DNA of 64,000 nt. Origin: Actinophytocola algeriensis. Its GTDB lineage: Bacteria; Actinomycetota; Actinomycetes; Mycobacteriales; Pseudonocardiaceae. This document shows, one piece after another, positions 36,488-44,913 of this stretch. Location: contig NZ_JACHJQ010000002.1 in the NCBI RefSeq assembly GCF_014203735.1, positions 620,001 through 684,000 on the forward strand. Direction: 5' to 3'. Each line of letters starts with the position of its first letter. Positions within the stretch are counted from its first letter, which is position 1. The translations under genes were made by a program, and so were the position numbers. The notes under the pieces were generated by a model. That model was not told the DNA's origin. It was given only the letters and a program-made list of their open reading frames with translations, and did not search any database.

Positions 36488-36576
36488 GGGCACGACGCTA
36501 GGGACCGGACCACCCGCGATCGTCACACCGCGGAGCCAACCTGCGCGTAGTACTCCGGTACTACGAGAATCGCCGC

Positions 36577-36933
36577 ATGTTGCGAATCGGGTCGACTGTA
36601 TTGGGTGCTTCCGACGTGCGGCGTGCCGCCGAGTTCTGGAGCCGGGCGCTGGGGTATGTGCCGCGCGACGAGATCAAGGAGACGTGGGCGGTCCTGTCGC
36701 CCGCCGACGGGGTGGGCCAGAACGTCTCGCTCATGCTCAGCTCGACACCCGTCCAGGAGAAGCCGCGCGTCCACCTCGACCTGTACACCGCGACCCCGGC
36801 CGAGGAGATCGACCGGCTGCTCGACCTCGGCGCCCAGCGCGTCGACTGGGACGACTACCCGCCGGACGCCGACTTCACCGTCCTGGCCGACACCGAGGGC
36901 AACCGCTTCTGCGTGATCGACACGACCCGGTAG
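36577..36933 (+). CDS. VOC family (glyoxalase/bleomycin-resistance fold) protein
   Basis: The 118-residue single-domain VOC protein has the two babbab halves: IGSTVLGASDVRRAAEFWSR then PRVHLDLYTATPAEEIDRLL, ending VLADTEGNRFCVID. Metal ligands may be His in RVHLDLY and Glu in DTEGN. VOC proteins include dioxygenases, isomerases and drug-binding proteins; the role is open. It is divergent from the kinase operon and ends five bases from the acyl-CoA synthetase stop on the other strand. Confidence 0.85.
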   Translation: MLRIGSTVLGASDVRRAAEFWSRALGYVPRDEIKETWAVLSPADGVGQNVSLMLSSTPVQEKPRVHLDLYTATPAEEIDRLLDLGAQRVDWDDYPPDADFTVLADTEGNRFCVIDTTR

Positions 36934-36937
36934 GTGC

Positions 36938-38989
36938 TCAGCTGTCCATGAGCAGCCGCCGCCGGACCACCTTCCCGGTCGCGTTCCTCGGCAGCGCGTT
37001 CACGAAGATCACGTCCCGAGGCACCGCGAACCGCGGCAGGTGCGCGTGCACGTACTCACGCACCGCCGTGGGGCTGATCGCGGCCCCGGGGCGGGGCACG
37101 ACGTACGCGGCGAACCGCTGCCCGAACTCCCGGTCCGGCACCCCGATCACGGCCGCGTCCATGATCTGCGGCAACGTCATCAGCAGCTCCTCGACCGGCC
37201 GGGGGAAGACGTTCTCGCCACCGGAGACGATCATGTCGTCGTCCCGGCCGGACACGAACAGCCGTCCGTCGGCGTCGAGGTAGCCGCGGTCGCCGGTGAC
37301 CATCATGTCGTCGTAGACCGCGTTGCTGCCGCCGCCCGTGTAGCCCTCGAACAGCATGTCGTTGCCGACGCAGATCTGGCCGACGACACCGGGCGGCACT
37401 GGCCGCCCGTCCGGGTCGAGGATGCCGACGCGGGTGCCGACCGGGCAGCGGCCAGCGGTCGTCGGCGCGGCCTTCAGGTCCTCGGGGTCGGCGATGCTCG
37501 CCCACGACACCTCGGTCGAGCCGTACAGGTTGTAGAGCACGTCCCCGAACTCGGCCATGAACCCCGTGACCAGGGACGCGGGCAGCGCCGACCCGCTGGA
37601 CGCGACGACCCGCAGCGAGGACGTGTCGTAGCTGCGGATCACCTGGCGCGGCAGGTCGAGGATGCGCTGCAGCATGATCGGTACCGCGATCAGCGTCGTG
37701 CAGCGCTGTTCCTCGATGGCGGCGAGCGTCGCCTCGGGGTCGAACTTGCGGTGCAGCACCAGCTTCGCGTGCAGCGGCATGCCGAGCTGCATCGCCGCGA
37801 GGCCCCACGTGTGGAACAGCGGCGCCGCCACCATCATCCGCTCGCCTGCCTGGAACGGGATCCGCGACAGCACAGCCGCCGCGGTGCGGATGCCGTGCGG
37901 GTTGCGCCGCCGCGCGCCCTTGGGGTTGCTGGTCGTGCCGGACGTCAGCACGATGATCTTGCCCGCCGACGACGGCGCCTTGATCCGCTCCGGGGACGCG
38001 TCCTCGATGAGCCCGTCGATCGTGAGCTCGCCCTCGTGGCCCCGGCCCCAGGTCAGGATGCGGGGCAGCGACGTGGGGAGGTAGTGCATCAGCGTCATGA
38101 ACTCTTCGTCGACGAGCACGGCCGCCGGCCGGTGCGTCATCACCGTGTCCCGCACCTGGTTCGCCGACAGGCCGGTGTTCAGCAGCAGCACGCTCGCGCC
38201 GAGCTTCCCGCAGGCGACGATCGACTCGACCATGCCCGCGTGGTTGCGGCACATCACCGCGACCCGCCGCCCCTGCCGGACCCCGTACTTCGCCAGCCCG
38301 TTCGCGAGGCGGGTGGTGCGCTGGTCGACCTCGGTGAAGTTGAGCGTGCCGAGCTCGTCGGAGATCGCATCCTCCTTCGGGAACCGCACGCACGCCGCCC
38401 GGTAGCCGCCCGCGACGGTCGCACCCCACTTGGCCAGCACGTTCAGCTGGCGCAGCAACCGGTCCGGGCGGCCGGGCGTGAGCACGCCCGCCTTGGTCAG
38501 GATCCGGGCCGCGGTCAGCTGCGACTGGCTCTTCGCGGCCTGGTCGATCCCCTTGCGCGAAGCGGTGATCGGGATGCCCGCGAGGTGGTGGTGGATGAGC
38601 GTGAACGCGCGCCGGACCCGTTTCCGCAGCCAGGAGCCGGTGACCGAGGTGTCGACGTTCGGCAGTGAGACGGTCAGCTCCACCTCGGTGCGCGCACGGT
38701 CCAGTGCCGCGAACTTCAGCGACACGTGCCCGCCCGGCCACTTGTCGCTGACGATCACCAGGTGCTCGTGCGGCCGGTTGACCAGCACCTCGACCTCGTG
38801 CCGCACCACCGGTCCCTGGTCGACGCTGAACCGCACCTCGTACCGACCCGCCCCGGCCTCGCCGAGGTGCTCGCACCAGGCCACCTCGGCGACGAACTTC
38901 GGGTAGGCCTCGAGATCGGTCAGCAGTGACCAAACTCGGTCGAGCGGGTGGTCGAGGACTTCTGTCACCTCGACGAGATCGGTCGCCAT
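36938..38989 (-). CDS. SRPBCC domain fused to an acyl-CoA synthetase (FadD-like)
   Basis: The protein has 683 residues. Residues 1-150 form an SRPBCC/polyketide-cyclase-like helix-grip domain (VTEVLDHPLDRVWSLLTDLE, VSLKFAALDRARTEVELTVS). From ~190 follows an ANL-superfamily ligase like mycobacterial FadD12: VAVMCRNHAGMVESIVACGK, P-loop LTSGTTSNPKGARR, YGSTEVSW, TGDRGYLDADGRLFVSGRDD and the C-terminal catalytic Lys in NATGKVVRRRLL. The ligase half should make acyl-CoA from a fatty or related acid. ATG at 38989 after GGAGG gives the fused protein; no start separates the halves. The gene follows the lysine cluster on the same strand, 89 nt behind the GNAT gene. Confidence 0.88.
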   Translation of the reverse strand: MATDLVEVTEVLDHPLDRVWSLLTDLEAYPKFVAEVAWCEHLGEAGAGRYEVRFSVDQGPVVRHEVEVLVNRPHEHLVIVSDKWPGGHVSLKFAALDRARTEVELTVSLPNVDTSVTGSWLRKRVRRAFTLIHHHLAGIPITASRKGIDQAAKSQSQLTAARILTKAGVLTPGRPDRLLRQLNVLAKWGATVAGGYRAACVRFPKEDAISDELGTLNFTEVDQRTTRLANGLAKYGVRQGRRVAVMCRNHAGMVESIVACGKLGASVLLLNTGLSANQVRDTVMTHRPAAVLVDEEFMTLMHYLPTSLPRILTWGRGHEGELTIDGLIEDASPERIKAPSSAGKIIVLTSGTTSNPKGARRRNPHGIRTAAAVLSRIPFQAGERMMVAAPLFHTWGLAAMQLGMPLHAKLVLHRKFDPEATLAAIEEQRCTTLIAVPIMLQRILDLPRQVIRSYDTSSLRVVASSGSALPASLVTGFMAEFGDVLYNLYGSTEVSWASIADPEDLKAAPTTAGRCPVGTRVGILDPDGRPVPPGVVGQICVGNDMLFEGYTGGGSNAVYDDMMVTGDRGYLDADGRLFVSGRDDDMIVSGGENVFPRPVEELLMTLPQIMDAAVIGVPDREFGQRFAAYVVPRPGAAISPTAVREYVHAHLPRFAVPRDVIFVNALPRNATGKVVRRRLLMDS

Positions 38990-39078
38990 GCTCCTCCGTC
39001 CGCGGGGCGAACGCCCAGAGCTAGTGTTACTAGCAGCGTGCTCCATTCGGAGCAAGACCCGGTTCCGTGATGTGGACG

Positions 39079-39549
39079 TTATATCGCACGCGACAGCAGT
39101 TCCGTGCTCACCCCGGGATCGCTCTCGAGCGGCTCGCGCCTGCCGGTCGGCTCGAACCCGTGGCGGAGGAACAACTTCCGCGCCGCGTCGTTGCCGTCCG
39201 CGACCCGCAGCACGACCCGGGACCAGCGGTTTTCGCCCGCCCACCGCAACACGTCCGTGATCAACAAGTCGCTGATCCCGAGCCCTCGCGCGGCGGGCCG
39301 CACCCACATGGCGACGAGCATGGGCGTGTCGTCCGGCACGTAGGCGCCGACGAGGCCCACGGTTTCGCCGGCGCGGCGCACGACCGTCCACAGCGCGCCG
39401 CCGTGGAGGCGGCGTCGCCAGTCCGCCTCCTCGAACGCCTCCTCCACCGCGAGCGAGGACCCATAAGCGTACGGGGCGTCGGCGAGCGCGGCCAGGCGGA
39501 CGTCCCGCAACAGCCGCCAGTCGTCGCCGGTCAACCGTATGGTGTCCAT
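39079..39549 (-). CDS. GNAT family N-acetyltransferase, last gene of lysine operon
   Basis: The 156-residue GNAT protein has the acetyl-CoA loop MWVRPAARGLGISDLLI and the motif B region VADGNDAARKLFLRHGFEPT. It starts 13 nt after the end of kal on the same strand, so it is probably cotranscribed. In other organisms beta-lysine is acetylated by AblB; whether this protein has such a role is only a guess, since simple GNATs cannot be assigned by sequence alone. Confidence 0.85.
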   Translation of the reverse strand: MDTIRLTGDDWRLLRDVRLAALADAPYAYGSSLAVEEAFEEADWRRRLHGGALWTVVRRAGETVGLVGAYVPDDTPMLVAMWVRPAARGLGISDLLITDVLRWAGENRWSRVVLRVADGNDAARKLFLRHGFEPTGRREPLESDPGVSTELLSRAI

Positions 39550-39562
39550 GCCAGACGGTAAG

Positions 39563-40030
39563 TCAGGCGACGGGCGATCCGCCTTCCTGTTTCGCGGAGC
39601 TTGCGGAGCGGACCATGGGGGCTGTCGGCGGCACCACGATCGTCGCGGTCGCCTTCGTCGCCACCACCGGCGGGTCCAGCACGTCGGCGGACGACGGACC
39701 GCGTTCCGGCGCGGCCCGGCAGAGCACCTTCGCCTCGAACTCGAGGTCGCGGGAGCGGGTGCCGACGCGGGTCACCGTGGCGGTCACCTCGACCACGTCA
39801 CCGGCCTGGATGGGTGCGAGGAACTCGACGTTCGAGTACCCGGCGAGCAGGCTCTCGTCGCCGTCGGTGTGGATGGCGAGATCGGTCGCCACGTCACCGA
39901 ACATGGCGAGCCCGTAGGCGCCGTCCACCAGGTTGCCGCCGTAGTGCGCGTGCGCGTAGGGCACGTACCTGCGGTGCGTCACCGAAAATCCGACTGCGAG
40001 ACGCTCTGCCTGATGGTTCGCTCCGCTCAC
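39563..40030 (-). CDS. kal: 3-aminobutyryl-CoA ammonia-lyase (hotdog fold)
   Basis: The 155-residue hotdog protein contains HAHYGGNLVDGAYGLAMFGD and AGYSNVEFLAPIQAGDVVEV, as in Kal of lysine fermenters. Kal removes ammonia from L-3-aminobutyryl-CoA to give crotonyl-CoA, the last specific step. GTG at 40030 overlaps the kamE stop (GTGA). Both ends carry pieces of the short dispersed element: the N-terminus reads SGANHQAE, and after the family's natural end (ATIVVPP) a tail TAPMVRSASSAKQEGGSPVA is encoded by the copy at 39594-39616. Without the neighbours it would be called only a MaoC/thioesterase-like protein. Confidence 0.85.
   Translation of the reverse strand: MSGANHQAERLAVGFSVTHRRYVPYAHAHYGGNLVDGAYGLAMFGDVATDLAIHTDGDESLLAGYSNVEFLAPIQAGDVVEVTATVTRVGTRSRDLEFEAKVLCRAAPERGPSSADVLDPPVVATKATATIVVPPTAPMVRSASSAKQEGGSPVA
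39594..39616 (-). repeat. Dispersed element copy in the 3' end of kal
   Basis: On the minus strand this reads ATGGTCCGCTCCGCAAGCTC and CGC, matching the 33-bp unit core at 34871-35002 with one change. It adds the residues MVRSASSA to Kal. Confidence 0.75.
40011..40030 (+). repeat. Short copy of the dispersed element at the kamE/kal junction
   Basis: TGATGGTTCGCTCCGCTCAC is the same as the sequence at the kinase/regulator junction (34982-35010) except that nine bases (CAAGCTCCG) are lacking. In both places the minus-strand GTGA start-stop overlap is part of it. Confidence 0.8.
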
Positions 40031-40767
40031 GCCGCCACTCCCTTGCTCTCCTTCATCGCGTGCACGAGGTAGCTCGCCACCTCGCCGGGCGTCGTGCCGC
40101 GGCCGAAGACCCGGTCCACGCCGAGCTGTCCCGCCATCAACGGGTCGAACCGGGGGCCGCCCGCGATCAGCACTGGGCGCCGGTCGCCCATGGCCTCGCG
40201 GAACGCCGCCGACATCTCCTGGGTGTTCAGGATGTGCGCGTCGCGCTGGGTCACGACCTGCGAGACGAGCACCGCGTCGGCCTTCTCCGCGCGAGCGCGT
40301 TTCACCAGCTCCGGCACGGTGACCTGCGCGCCGAGGTTGACCACCTTCAGCTCGCGGTAGTACTCGAGGCCCTTCTCCCCCGCGAAGCCCTTGATGTTGA
40401 GGATCGCGTCGATGCCGACCGTGTGCGCGTCGGTGCCGATGCAGCCGCCGACCACGACCAGCTTGCGCCGCAACCTCTTCCTGACCTCGCCGTTCACCTC
40501 GGCCGGCGACAGCAGCGGGTACTCGCGCTCGACGACGGTGATCGCGTCGAGGTCGACGAGGTGGCGCACCGAGCCGTAGACCACGAAGAACGTGAAGTCG
40601 GACCCGATGCCGTGCGAGTGCACGACCATCGCGGGTTCGATGCCCATCTTGTTCGCGAGCTGCATGGCCGCGCCCTCGGCCTTGGGGCCGGGTGGCATCG
40701 GCAGTGTGAACGACGTCTGCACCATGCCGTCTCCGGTGGTGTCGCCATACGGGCGTATCGAACTCAT
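40027..40767 (-). CDS. kamE: Lysine 5,6-aminomutase, small (B12-binding) subunit
   Basis: The 246-residue subunit begins with a PLP/dimer region and carries the cobalamin motif D-x-H-x-x-G in CIGTDAHTVGIDAILNIKG: His115 would bind cobalt, and Lys126, eleven residues later, is the counterpart of the clostridial Lys144 that forms the Schiff base with PLP. The C-terminal part (VLVSQVVTQRDAHILNTQEM) completes the Rossmann B12 domain. With KamD it moves the terminal amino group of beta-lysine from C6 to C5 using adenosylcobalamin and PLP. ATG at 40767 overlaps the kamD stop by four bases. Confidence 0.95.
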   Translation of the reverse strand: MSSIRPYGDTTGDGMVQTSFTLPMPPGPKAEGAAMQLANKMGIEPAMVVHSHGIGSDFTFFVVYGSVRHLVDLDAITVVEREYPLLSPAEVNGEVRKRLRRKLVVVGGCIGTDAHTVGIDAILNIKGFAGEKGLEYYRELKVVNLGAQVTVPELVKRARAEKADAVLVSQVVTQRDAHILNTQEMSAAFREAMGDRRPVLIAGGPRFDPLMAGQLGVDRVFGRGTTPGEVASYLVHAMKESKGVAA

Positions 40768-42341
40768 TTCGTCTCCCCCGACTCCAGCAGGTCGGCGGCC
40801 GGGTTGCGGTAGCCGTCCGCCTTCTCGACCACGCCGTCGGCGCCCTTCCCCTTGTCCGGCGGGCGTTTCATCAGCCCGAACGTACCGTCGGCGATGGCGT
40901 TCAGCAGCCCGTCGCGGACGATCCGGTCGAGCAGGTCGACCGCCTCGCCGAGCACCTGGTGGGCGCGTTTGACGATGAACCCGCCGGGCGCTGGGTGGAA
41001 GTCCTCGCGCAGGCCCGCTGCCGCGTCGAGCACGTACCGCACGTTCTGCAGCGCCAGGTCGCGGTCGGACAGGAACGGCGTCACCACGGCCTCGGTCATC
41101 ATGCCGACCAGCAGGATCGACTGTCCGGTGAGGACGCCCGCGAGGTTGAAGAACCCGTCGAGCAGGTAGCCGTTGAACACGTCGCCCGTCATGTGCTTCG
41201 TGGGCGGCATCCACTTCAGCGGCGCGTCGGGGAACAGCTCCCGCGCCAGCAGCGCGTGCGCCAGCTCGAGGCGGAACGACTCGGGGACCTTCGGGTTGAT
41301 CTCGAAGGCGTGGCCGAGCCCGAGCAGCTCGTCCGGCAGGCCCGCCTCGTGCGCGAAGTGCTCGTTGAGCAGCTGCGACACGGTCACCGTGTGCGCGGCG
41401 TCGACGGCGTCGGCGGTGGTGAGGTAGTTGTCCTCGCCGGTGTTGATGATGATGCCCGCGCGGGCGTGGACCTGGCGGGAGAACCGCTGGTCGACGAACG
41501 TGCGGATCGGGTTGATGTCGCGGAACAGGATGCCGTACATCGAGTCGTTGAGCATCATGTCGAGGCGCTGCAGGCCGCCGAGCACGGCGATCTCCGGCAT
41601 GCACAGGCCCGACGCGTAGTTCGTGACGCGGATGTAGCGGCCGACCTCCTTGGACACGTCGTCCATGGCGGCACGCATGATCCGGAAGTTCTCCTGCGTG
41701 GCGTAGGTGCCGGCGAACCCGTGGTGCGTGGCGCCTTCCGGCACGTAGTCCAGGAGGGACTGACCGGTGGAGCGGATGACCGCGATGATGTCCGCGCCCG
41801 CGCGGGCGGCGTTCGCGGCCTGCACGACGTCCTCGTCGATGTCGCCGGTCGCGACGATGAGGTAGATCCACGGCCGCCGGGGCGGATCGCCGAACCTCGT
41901 GATGAGCCGGTCGCGCTGGGCGCGATTGCGGTCGACCGTGCGGAGACCCTTGGCCACCGCGACGCGGCCGGCCTTGGCGGCGCGCTCGGCGTCGCGGCCC
42001 GCCGGGACGCGGTACTGGATCTGGCCGGCGGCGGTCGCCTCGGCCAGGTCCGTGAGCGAGCCGAGGTCGTGCTCGCGGAGCGCGTGGAAGGCGGGCAGGA
42101 CGACACCGTGCTCTAGGCCGCAGTGCTCGCGGACGGTGTCGACGACGCGGTTGACCCACGGCACGTCACCGGCTCTGTGGGTGGTGTCGGCACCCGTGAT
42201 GCCCGCGAGCCGCAGGGTCGCCCGTTCGACGGCGACCGTCGTGTGCGCGGTGGCGATACGCACGACTGGTTCCGCCGCTCGCGCGGCCAGCTCGCGCGCG
42301 GTCGCGACGACGTCGGGATCCAGGTCCAGCAAGGGCATCAT
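40764..42341 (-). CDS. kamD: Lysine 5,6-aminomutase, large subunit
   Basis: The 525-residue TIM-barrel subunit matches KamD along its length, including YLIVATGDIDEDVVQAANAA, IRSTGQSLLDYVPEGATHHG, RVTNYASGLCMPEIAVLGGL and GIIINTGEDNYLTTADAVDA. It provides the substrate and PLP pocket of the beta-lysine 5,6-aminomutase. ATG at 42341 overlaps the amidohydrolase stop and the gene's end overlaps kamE, both by four bases. The enzyme converts beta-lysine to L-erythro-3,5-diaminohexanoate; the clostridial enzyme also works on D-lysine. Confidence 0.96.
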   Translation of the reverse strand: MMPLLDLDPDVVATARELAARAAEPVVRIATAHTTVAVERATLRLAGITGADTTHRAGDVPWVNRVVDTVREHCGLEHGVVLPAFHALREHDLGSLTDLAEATAAGQIQYRVPAGRDAERAAKAGRVAVAKGLRTVDRNRAQRDRLITRFGDPPRRPWIYLIVATGDIDEDVVQAANAARAGADIIAVIRSTGQSLLDYVPEGATHHGFAGTYATQENFRIMRAAMDDVSKEVGRYIRVTNYASGLCMPEIAVLGGLQRLDMMLNDSMYGILFRDINPIRTFVDQRFSRQVHARAGIIINTGEDNYLTTADAVDAAHTVTVSQLLNEHFAHEAGLPDELLGLGHAFEINPKVPESFRLELAHALLARELFPDAPLKWMPPTKHMTGDVFNGYLLDGFFNLAGVLTGQSILLVGMMTEAVVTPFLSDRDLALQNVRYVLDAAAGLREDFHPAPGGFIVKRAHQVLGEAVDLLDRIVRDGLLNAIADGTFGLMKRPPDKGKGADGVVEKADGYRNPAADLLESGETK

Positions 42342-43798
42342 CGAACCTCGTGAATCGTGATTCCATCATGGACAGTGCGAAGACAGCGCGGTGACGTGCG
42401 CGGGTCGCCGTCCCAGACGGCGAAGGTGGCGCGCGCGCCGACCTCGAGACGGCCGCCGGACATGCCCGCGGCGCGCCAGCCGCCCTCGGTGTGGGCGGCG
42501 AACGCCTGCTCCCAGGTCAGCCCCGAGCCCGGGGTTCGGTGCTCGACGGCGGCGCGGACGGTGGCCCACGGGTCGACCGCGGTGACCGGGGCGTCCGAGC
42601 CGAGCGCGAGGGTCACCCCGCGGGCGGCGAGTGTCGCGAACGGGTTCAGCGCGGCGGCGCGGTCCCCGAGCCGCTGCGCGTACATGCCGTCCCGGCCGCC
42701 CCAGTACGCGTCGAACAGCGGCTGCACCGACCCGAGCACACCGAGCCGGGCCAGCTCGTCGATCTGCTCGCCGGTGACCATCTCCAGGTGTTCCAGGCGA
42801 TGGCCCGCCGCGACGATGGCCCGCTCCCCCACGACCTTCTCGGCGAGCCGGAAACCGGCCACCACCTCGGCCACGGCCGCGTCGCCGATCACGTGGAAAC
42901 CGGCCTGGCGGCCGGTTTCCGTGCACGCGACGACGTGGTCGGCGATCTGCCGCGCGCTCAGGTAGCGGGCGCCGCTCGTGTGCGGGGCGTCGGTGTACGG
43001 CTCGCACAGCGCCGCCGTGCGGGAGCCGAAGGCGCCGTCGACGAACAGGTCGCCGGCCTGTCCCCGGACACCGGGCACGGACTCGCCGAGCGCACCCCAG
43101 TAGCCAACCACCTGTGGCAGGTCACCTGGCCTGGCAAGGAGATCCGCGAGGTCGTCGGCACCCGAGATGTCCGGTCCCGCGCACTCGTGCACGCACGCGA
43201 TGCCCATCGACGCGGCGTGGCGGAGGAACGCCAGCTGCGCCGCCTCCCGCTGTGCCGGGGTGATCGACTCGCGGGCCGCGCGGCGCACGTGGTGGTGCGA
43301 GTCCTGGGCGAGCGGGCCGTCGGCCGACCAGCCCGCCGCCGTCCGCGCTCCTGGCACGAGGTCGACGAGCGCCGTCGACGCCAGCGCCGAGTGCACGTCG
43401 ATGCGGGAGAGGTACACGGGTGTGCCGTCCGCCACCGCGTCCAGTTCGGCGCGGGTGGGCGGCCGGTTCTCCGGCCAGCGGGTCTCGTCCCAGCCGTGCC
43501 CCCACAGCAGTACGTCCTGCTCGACCCGGTCGCGGACCGCGTCGAGCAGGTCGGACAAGGACTCCGTCGCGGTCAGGTCGAGGCCGGTGTGCAGCAGGCC
43601 GGCGGAGGTGGCGTGCACGTGCGCGTCCACGAACGCGGGCGTGACGTACGCGCCACCCAGGTCGACCGTGTCGGCGACCGGGCCCCGGTGGTCCGTGCCG
43701 AGCCAGGTCACCTGACCCGCGTCGACGGCCATGGCGGTCGCGGTGGTCGCGCCCGGCGCGTCACCGTGGATCCGCGCGTTCGTGTACAGGGTCGTCAT
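42338..43798 (-). CDS. Amidohydrolase family 3 (YtcJ-like) protein inside the lysine operon
   Basis: The 486-residue metal-dependent hydrolase shows YVTPAFVDAHVHATSAGL with the HxH pair, GFHVIGDAAVAEV, RLEHLEMV and ALGSDAPVTAVDPWATV with the last Asp, as in amidohydrolase_3/YtcJ proteins. It lies between kdd and kamD with four-base overlaps on both sides, so it must be made together with the pathway. No amidohydrolase step exists in the known clostridial pathway. It may act on an acylated or cyclised form of an intermediate (for example a lactam); this is inference. ATG at 43798 was set by overlap and family start. Confidence 0.9.
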   Translation of the reverse strand: MTTLYTNARIHGDAPGATTATAMAVDAGQVTWLGTDHRGPVADTVDLGGAYVTPAFVDAHVHATSAGLLHTGLDLTATESLSDLLDAVRDRVEQDVLLWGHGWDETRWPENRPPTRAELDAVADGTPVYLSRIDVHSALASTALVDLVPGARTAAGWSADGPLAQDSHHHVRRAARESITPAQREAAQLAFLRHAASMGIACVHECAGPDISGADDLADLLARPGDLPQVVGYWGALGESVPGVRGQAGDLFVDGAFGSRTAALCEPYTDAPHTSGARYLSARQIADHVVACTETGRQAGFHVIGDAAVAEVVAGFRLAEKVVGERAIVAAGHRLEHLEMVTGEQIDELARLGVLGSVQPLFDAYWGGRDGMYAQRLGDRAAALNPFATLAARGVTLALGSDAPVTAVDPWATVRAAVEHRTPGSGLTWEQAFAAHTEGGWRAAGMSGGRLEVGARATFAVWDGDPRTSPRCLRTVHDGITIHEVR

Positions 43799-44832
43799 GT
43801 CGAAGCAGTGTGCCGTTCCCTGCGCTCGAACAGCTCGCGCACACCTGGCGTTTCGCGGAACAGGTCGAGCGCGAACGTCGCGTGACCGGGGACGAACCCG
43901 TTGCCGATGAGCATGCGGACGTCCGCGGCCAGGCCTTCGGCGCCGAGCGCGGCGGCCGAGAACGAGGTGGCCATCGAGAAGAACACGATCGTGCCGCCGT
44001 CCGCGGTGGCCAGCACCGCACCGTGCTCGCAGCCCGGCACGTCGACGCACACGATCGTCACGTCGACCCGTTCGCCGACCGCATCGGCCACGGCCAGCGG
44101 GTTCCGCGCGTCGGCGACCACGATCTCGTCGGCGAGCCCGGCCCCGCGCACCGCGTCGGCCTCGTCCTCGGTCGGCACGAGCGCGACCAGTCGCCCGGCC
44201 CCCGCCTTGCGGGCCGCCGCCAGCGACAGGCTGCCCGACTTCCCGCCACCGCCGAGTACCAGTACGGATGACCCGGAACCGGCCTCGCGCACGACGCGGT
44301 CGGTCAGCGCGGGCGCGCCGCACACGTCGAGGACCGACAGCGACAGCTCGTCCGGCAGGTCCGGCGGCAGCACCGCCGCGATGGACCGCCCGAACAGGAC
44401 CGCCGTCCCCCGGCAGGGCACCTGCTCGCTCTCGCCCGACCAGCCGGCGAGGCCGTCGACGCCACCGTCGATCCGCAGCGGCGTGAGCGTCAGCGACACG
44501 AGCGTCGCGATCCGGTCGCCTGGCTTGAGACCGAGCGGCGACTCGGGGCCGACCTCGCGGACCGTCCCGAGCAGCATCCCGCCGGAACCGGTCACGGGGT
44601 TGTGCATCTTCCCGCGCTGCTCGATGATCCCCGCCACCGCGCCACGCACGGCGTCCGGAGTCCCGTGCTCCTCACGCAGCTGGCGGTAGGAGGCCGCGTC
44701 CAGGTTCAGGCGCTCGACGTCCACCAGGACTTCATCCGGCCACGACCCTGGCGCAGGTGACAGTCGCCACGCTTGCTGTGGCAGGACCCCTTCCGGCTCG
44801 ATCACCCGGTGTAGCCCGTATGGAGAAGACAC
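43795..44832 (-). CDS. kdd: L-erythro-3,5-diaminohexanoate dehydrogenase
   Basis: The 345-residue protein resembles Kdd of lysine-fermenting bacteria: an N-terminal zinc-free alcohol-dehydrogenase-like fold, the NAD-binding loop VLVLGGGGKSGSLSLAAARK and VTIVCVDVPGCEHGAVLATA then GGTIVFFSMATSFSAAALGA. It oxidatively deaminates 3,5-diaminohexanoate to 3-keto-5-aminohexanoate with NAD. GTG at 44832 (VSSPYGLHRVIEPEG) follows GGAGG; an upstream ATG at 44880 would add 16 poor residues. It is the first gene of the five-gene overlapping operon and is divergent from kamA. Confidence 0.92.
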   Translation of the reverse strand: MSSPYGLHRVIEPEGVLPQQAWRLSPAPGSWPDEVLVDVERLNLDAASYRQLREEHGTPDAVRGAVAGIIEQRGKMHNPVTGSGGMLLGTVREVGPESPLGLKPGDRIATLVSLTLTPLRIDGGVDGLAGWSGESEQVPCRGTAVLFGRSIAAVLPPDLPDELSLSVLDVCGAPALTDRVVREAGSGSSVLVLGGGGKSGSLSLAAARKAGAGRLVALVPTEDEADAVRGAGLADEIVVADARNPLAVADAVGERVDVTIVCVDVPGCEHGAVLATADGGTIVFFSMATSFSAAALGAEGLAADVRMLIGNGFVPGHATFALDLFRETPGVRELFERRERHTAST

Positions 44833-44913
44833 ACGACCTCCTTCCGTAGGATTTGCGTCTGTACTACGTTCTGGCAGCATATCTTTACGTCAACCTAGCG
44901 ACCAGGAGGACGG

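Noticed and set aside
39079-39549. GNAT gene as AblB beta-lysine acetyltransferase
   Set aside because: It has only generic GNAT motifs and the usual ablA-ablB pairing is absent; only its operon position links it to beta-lysine.
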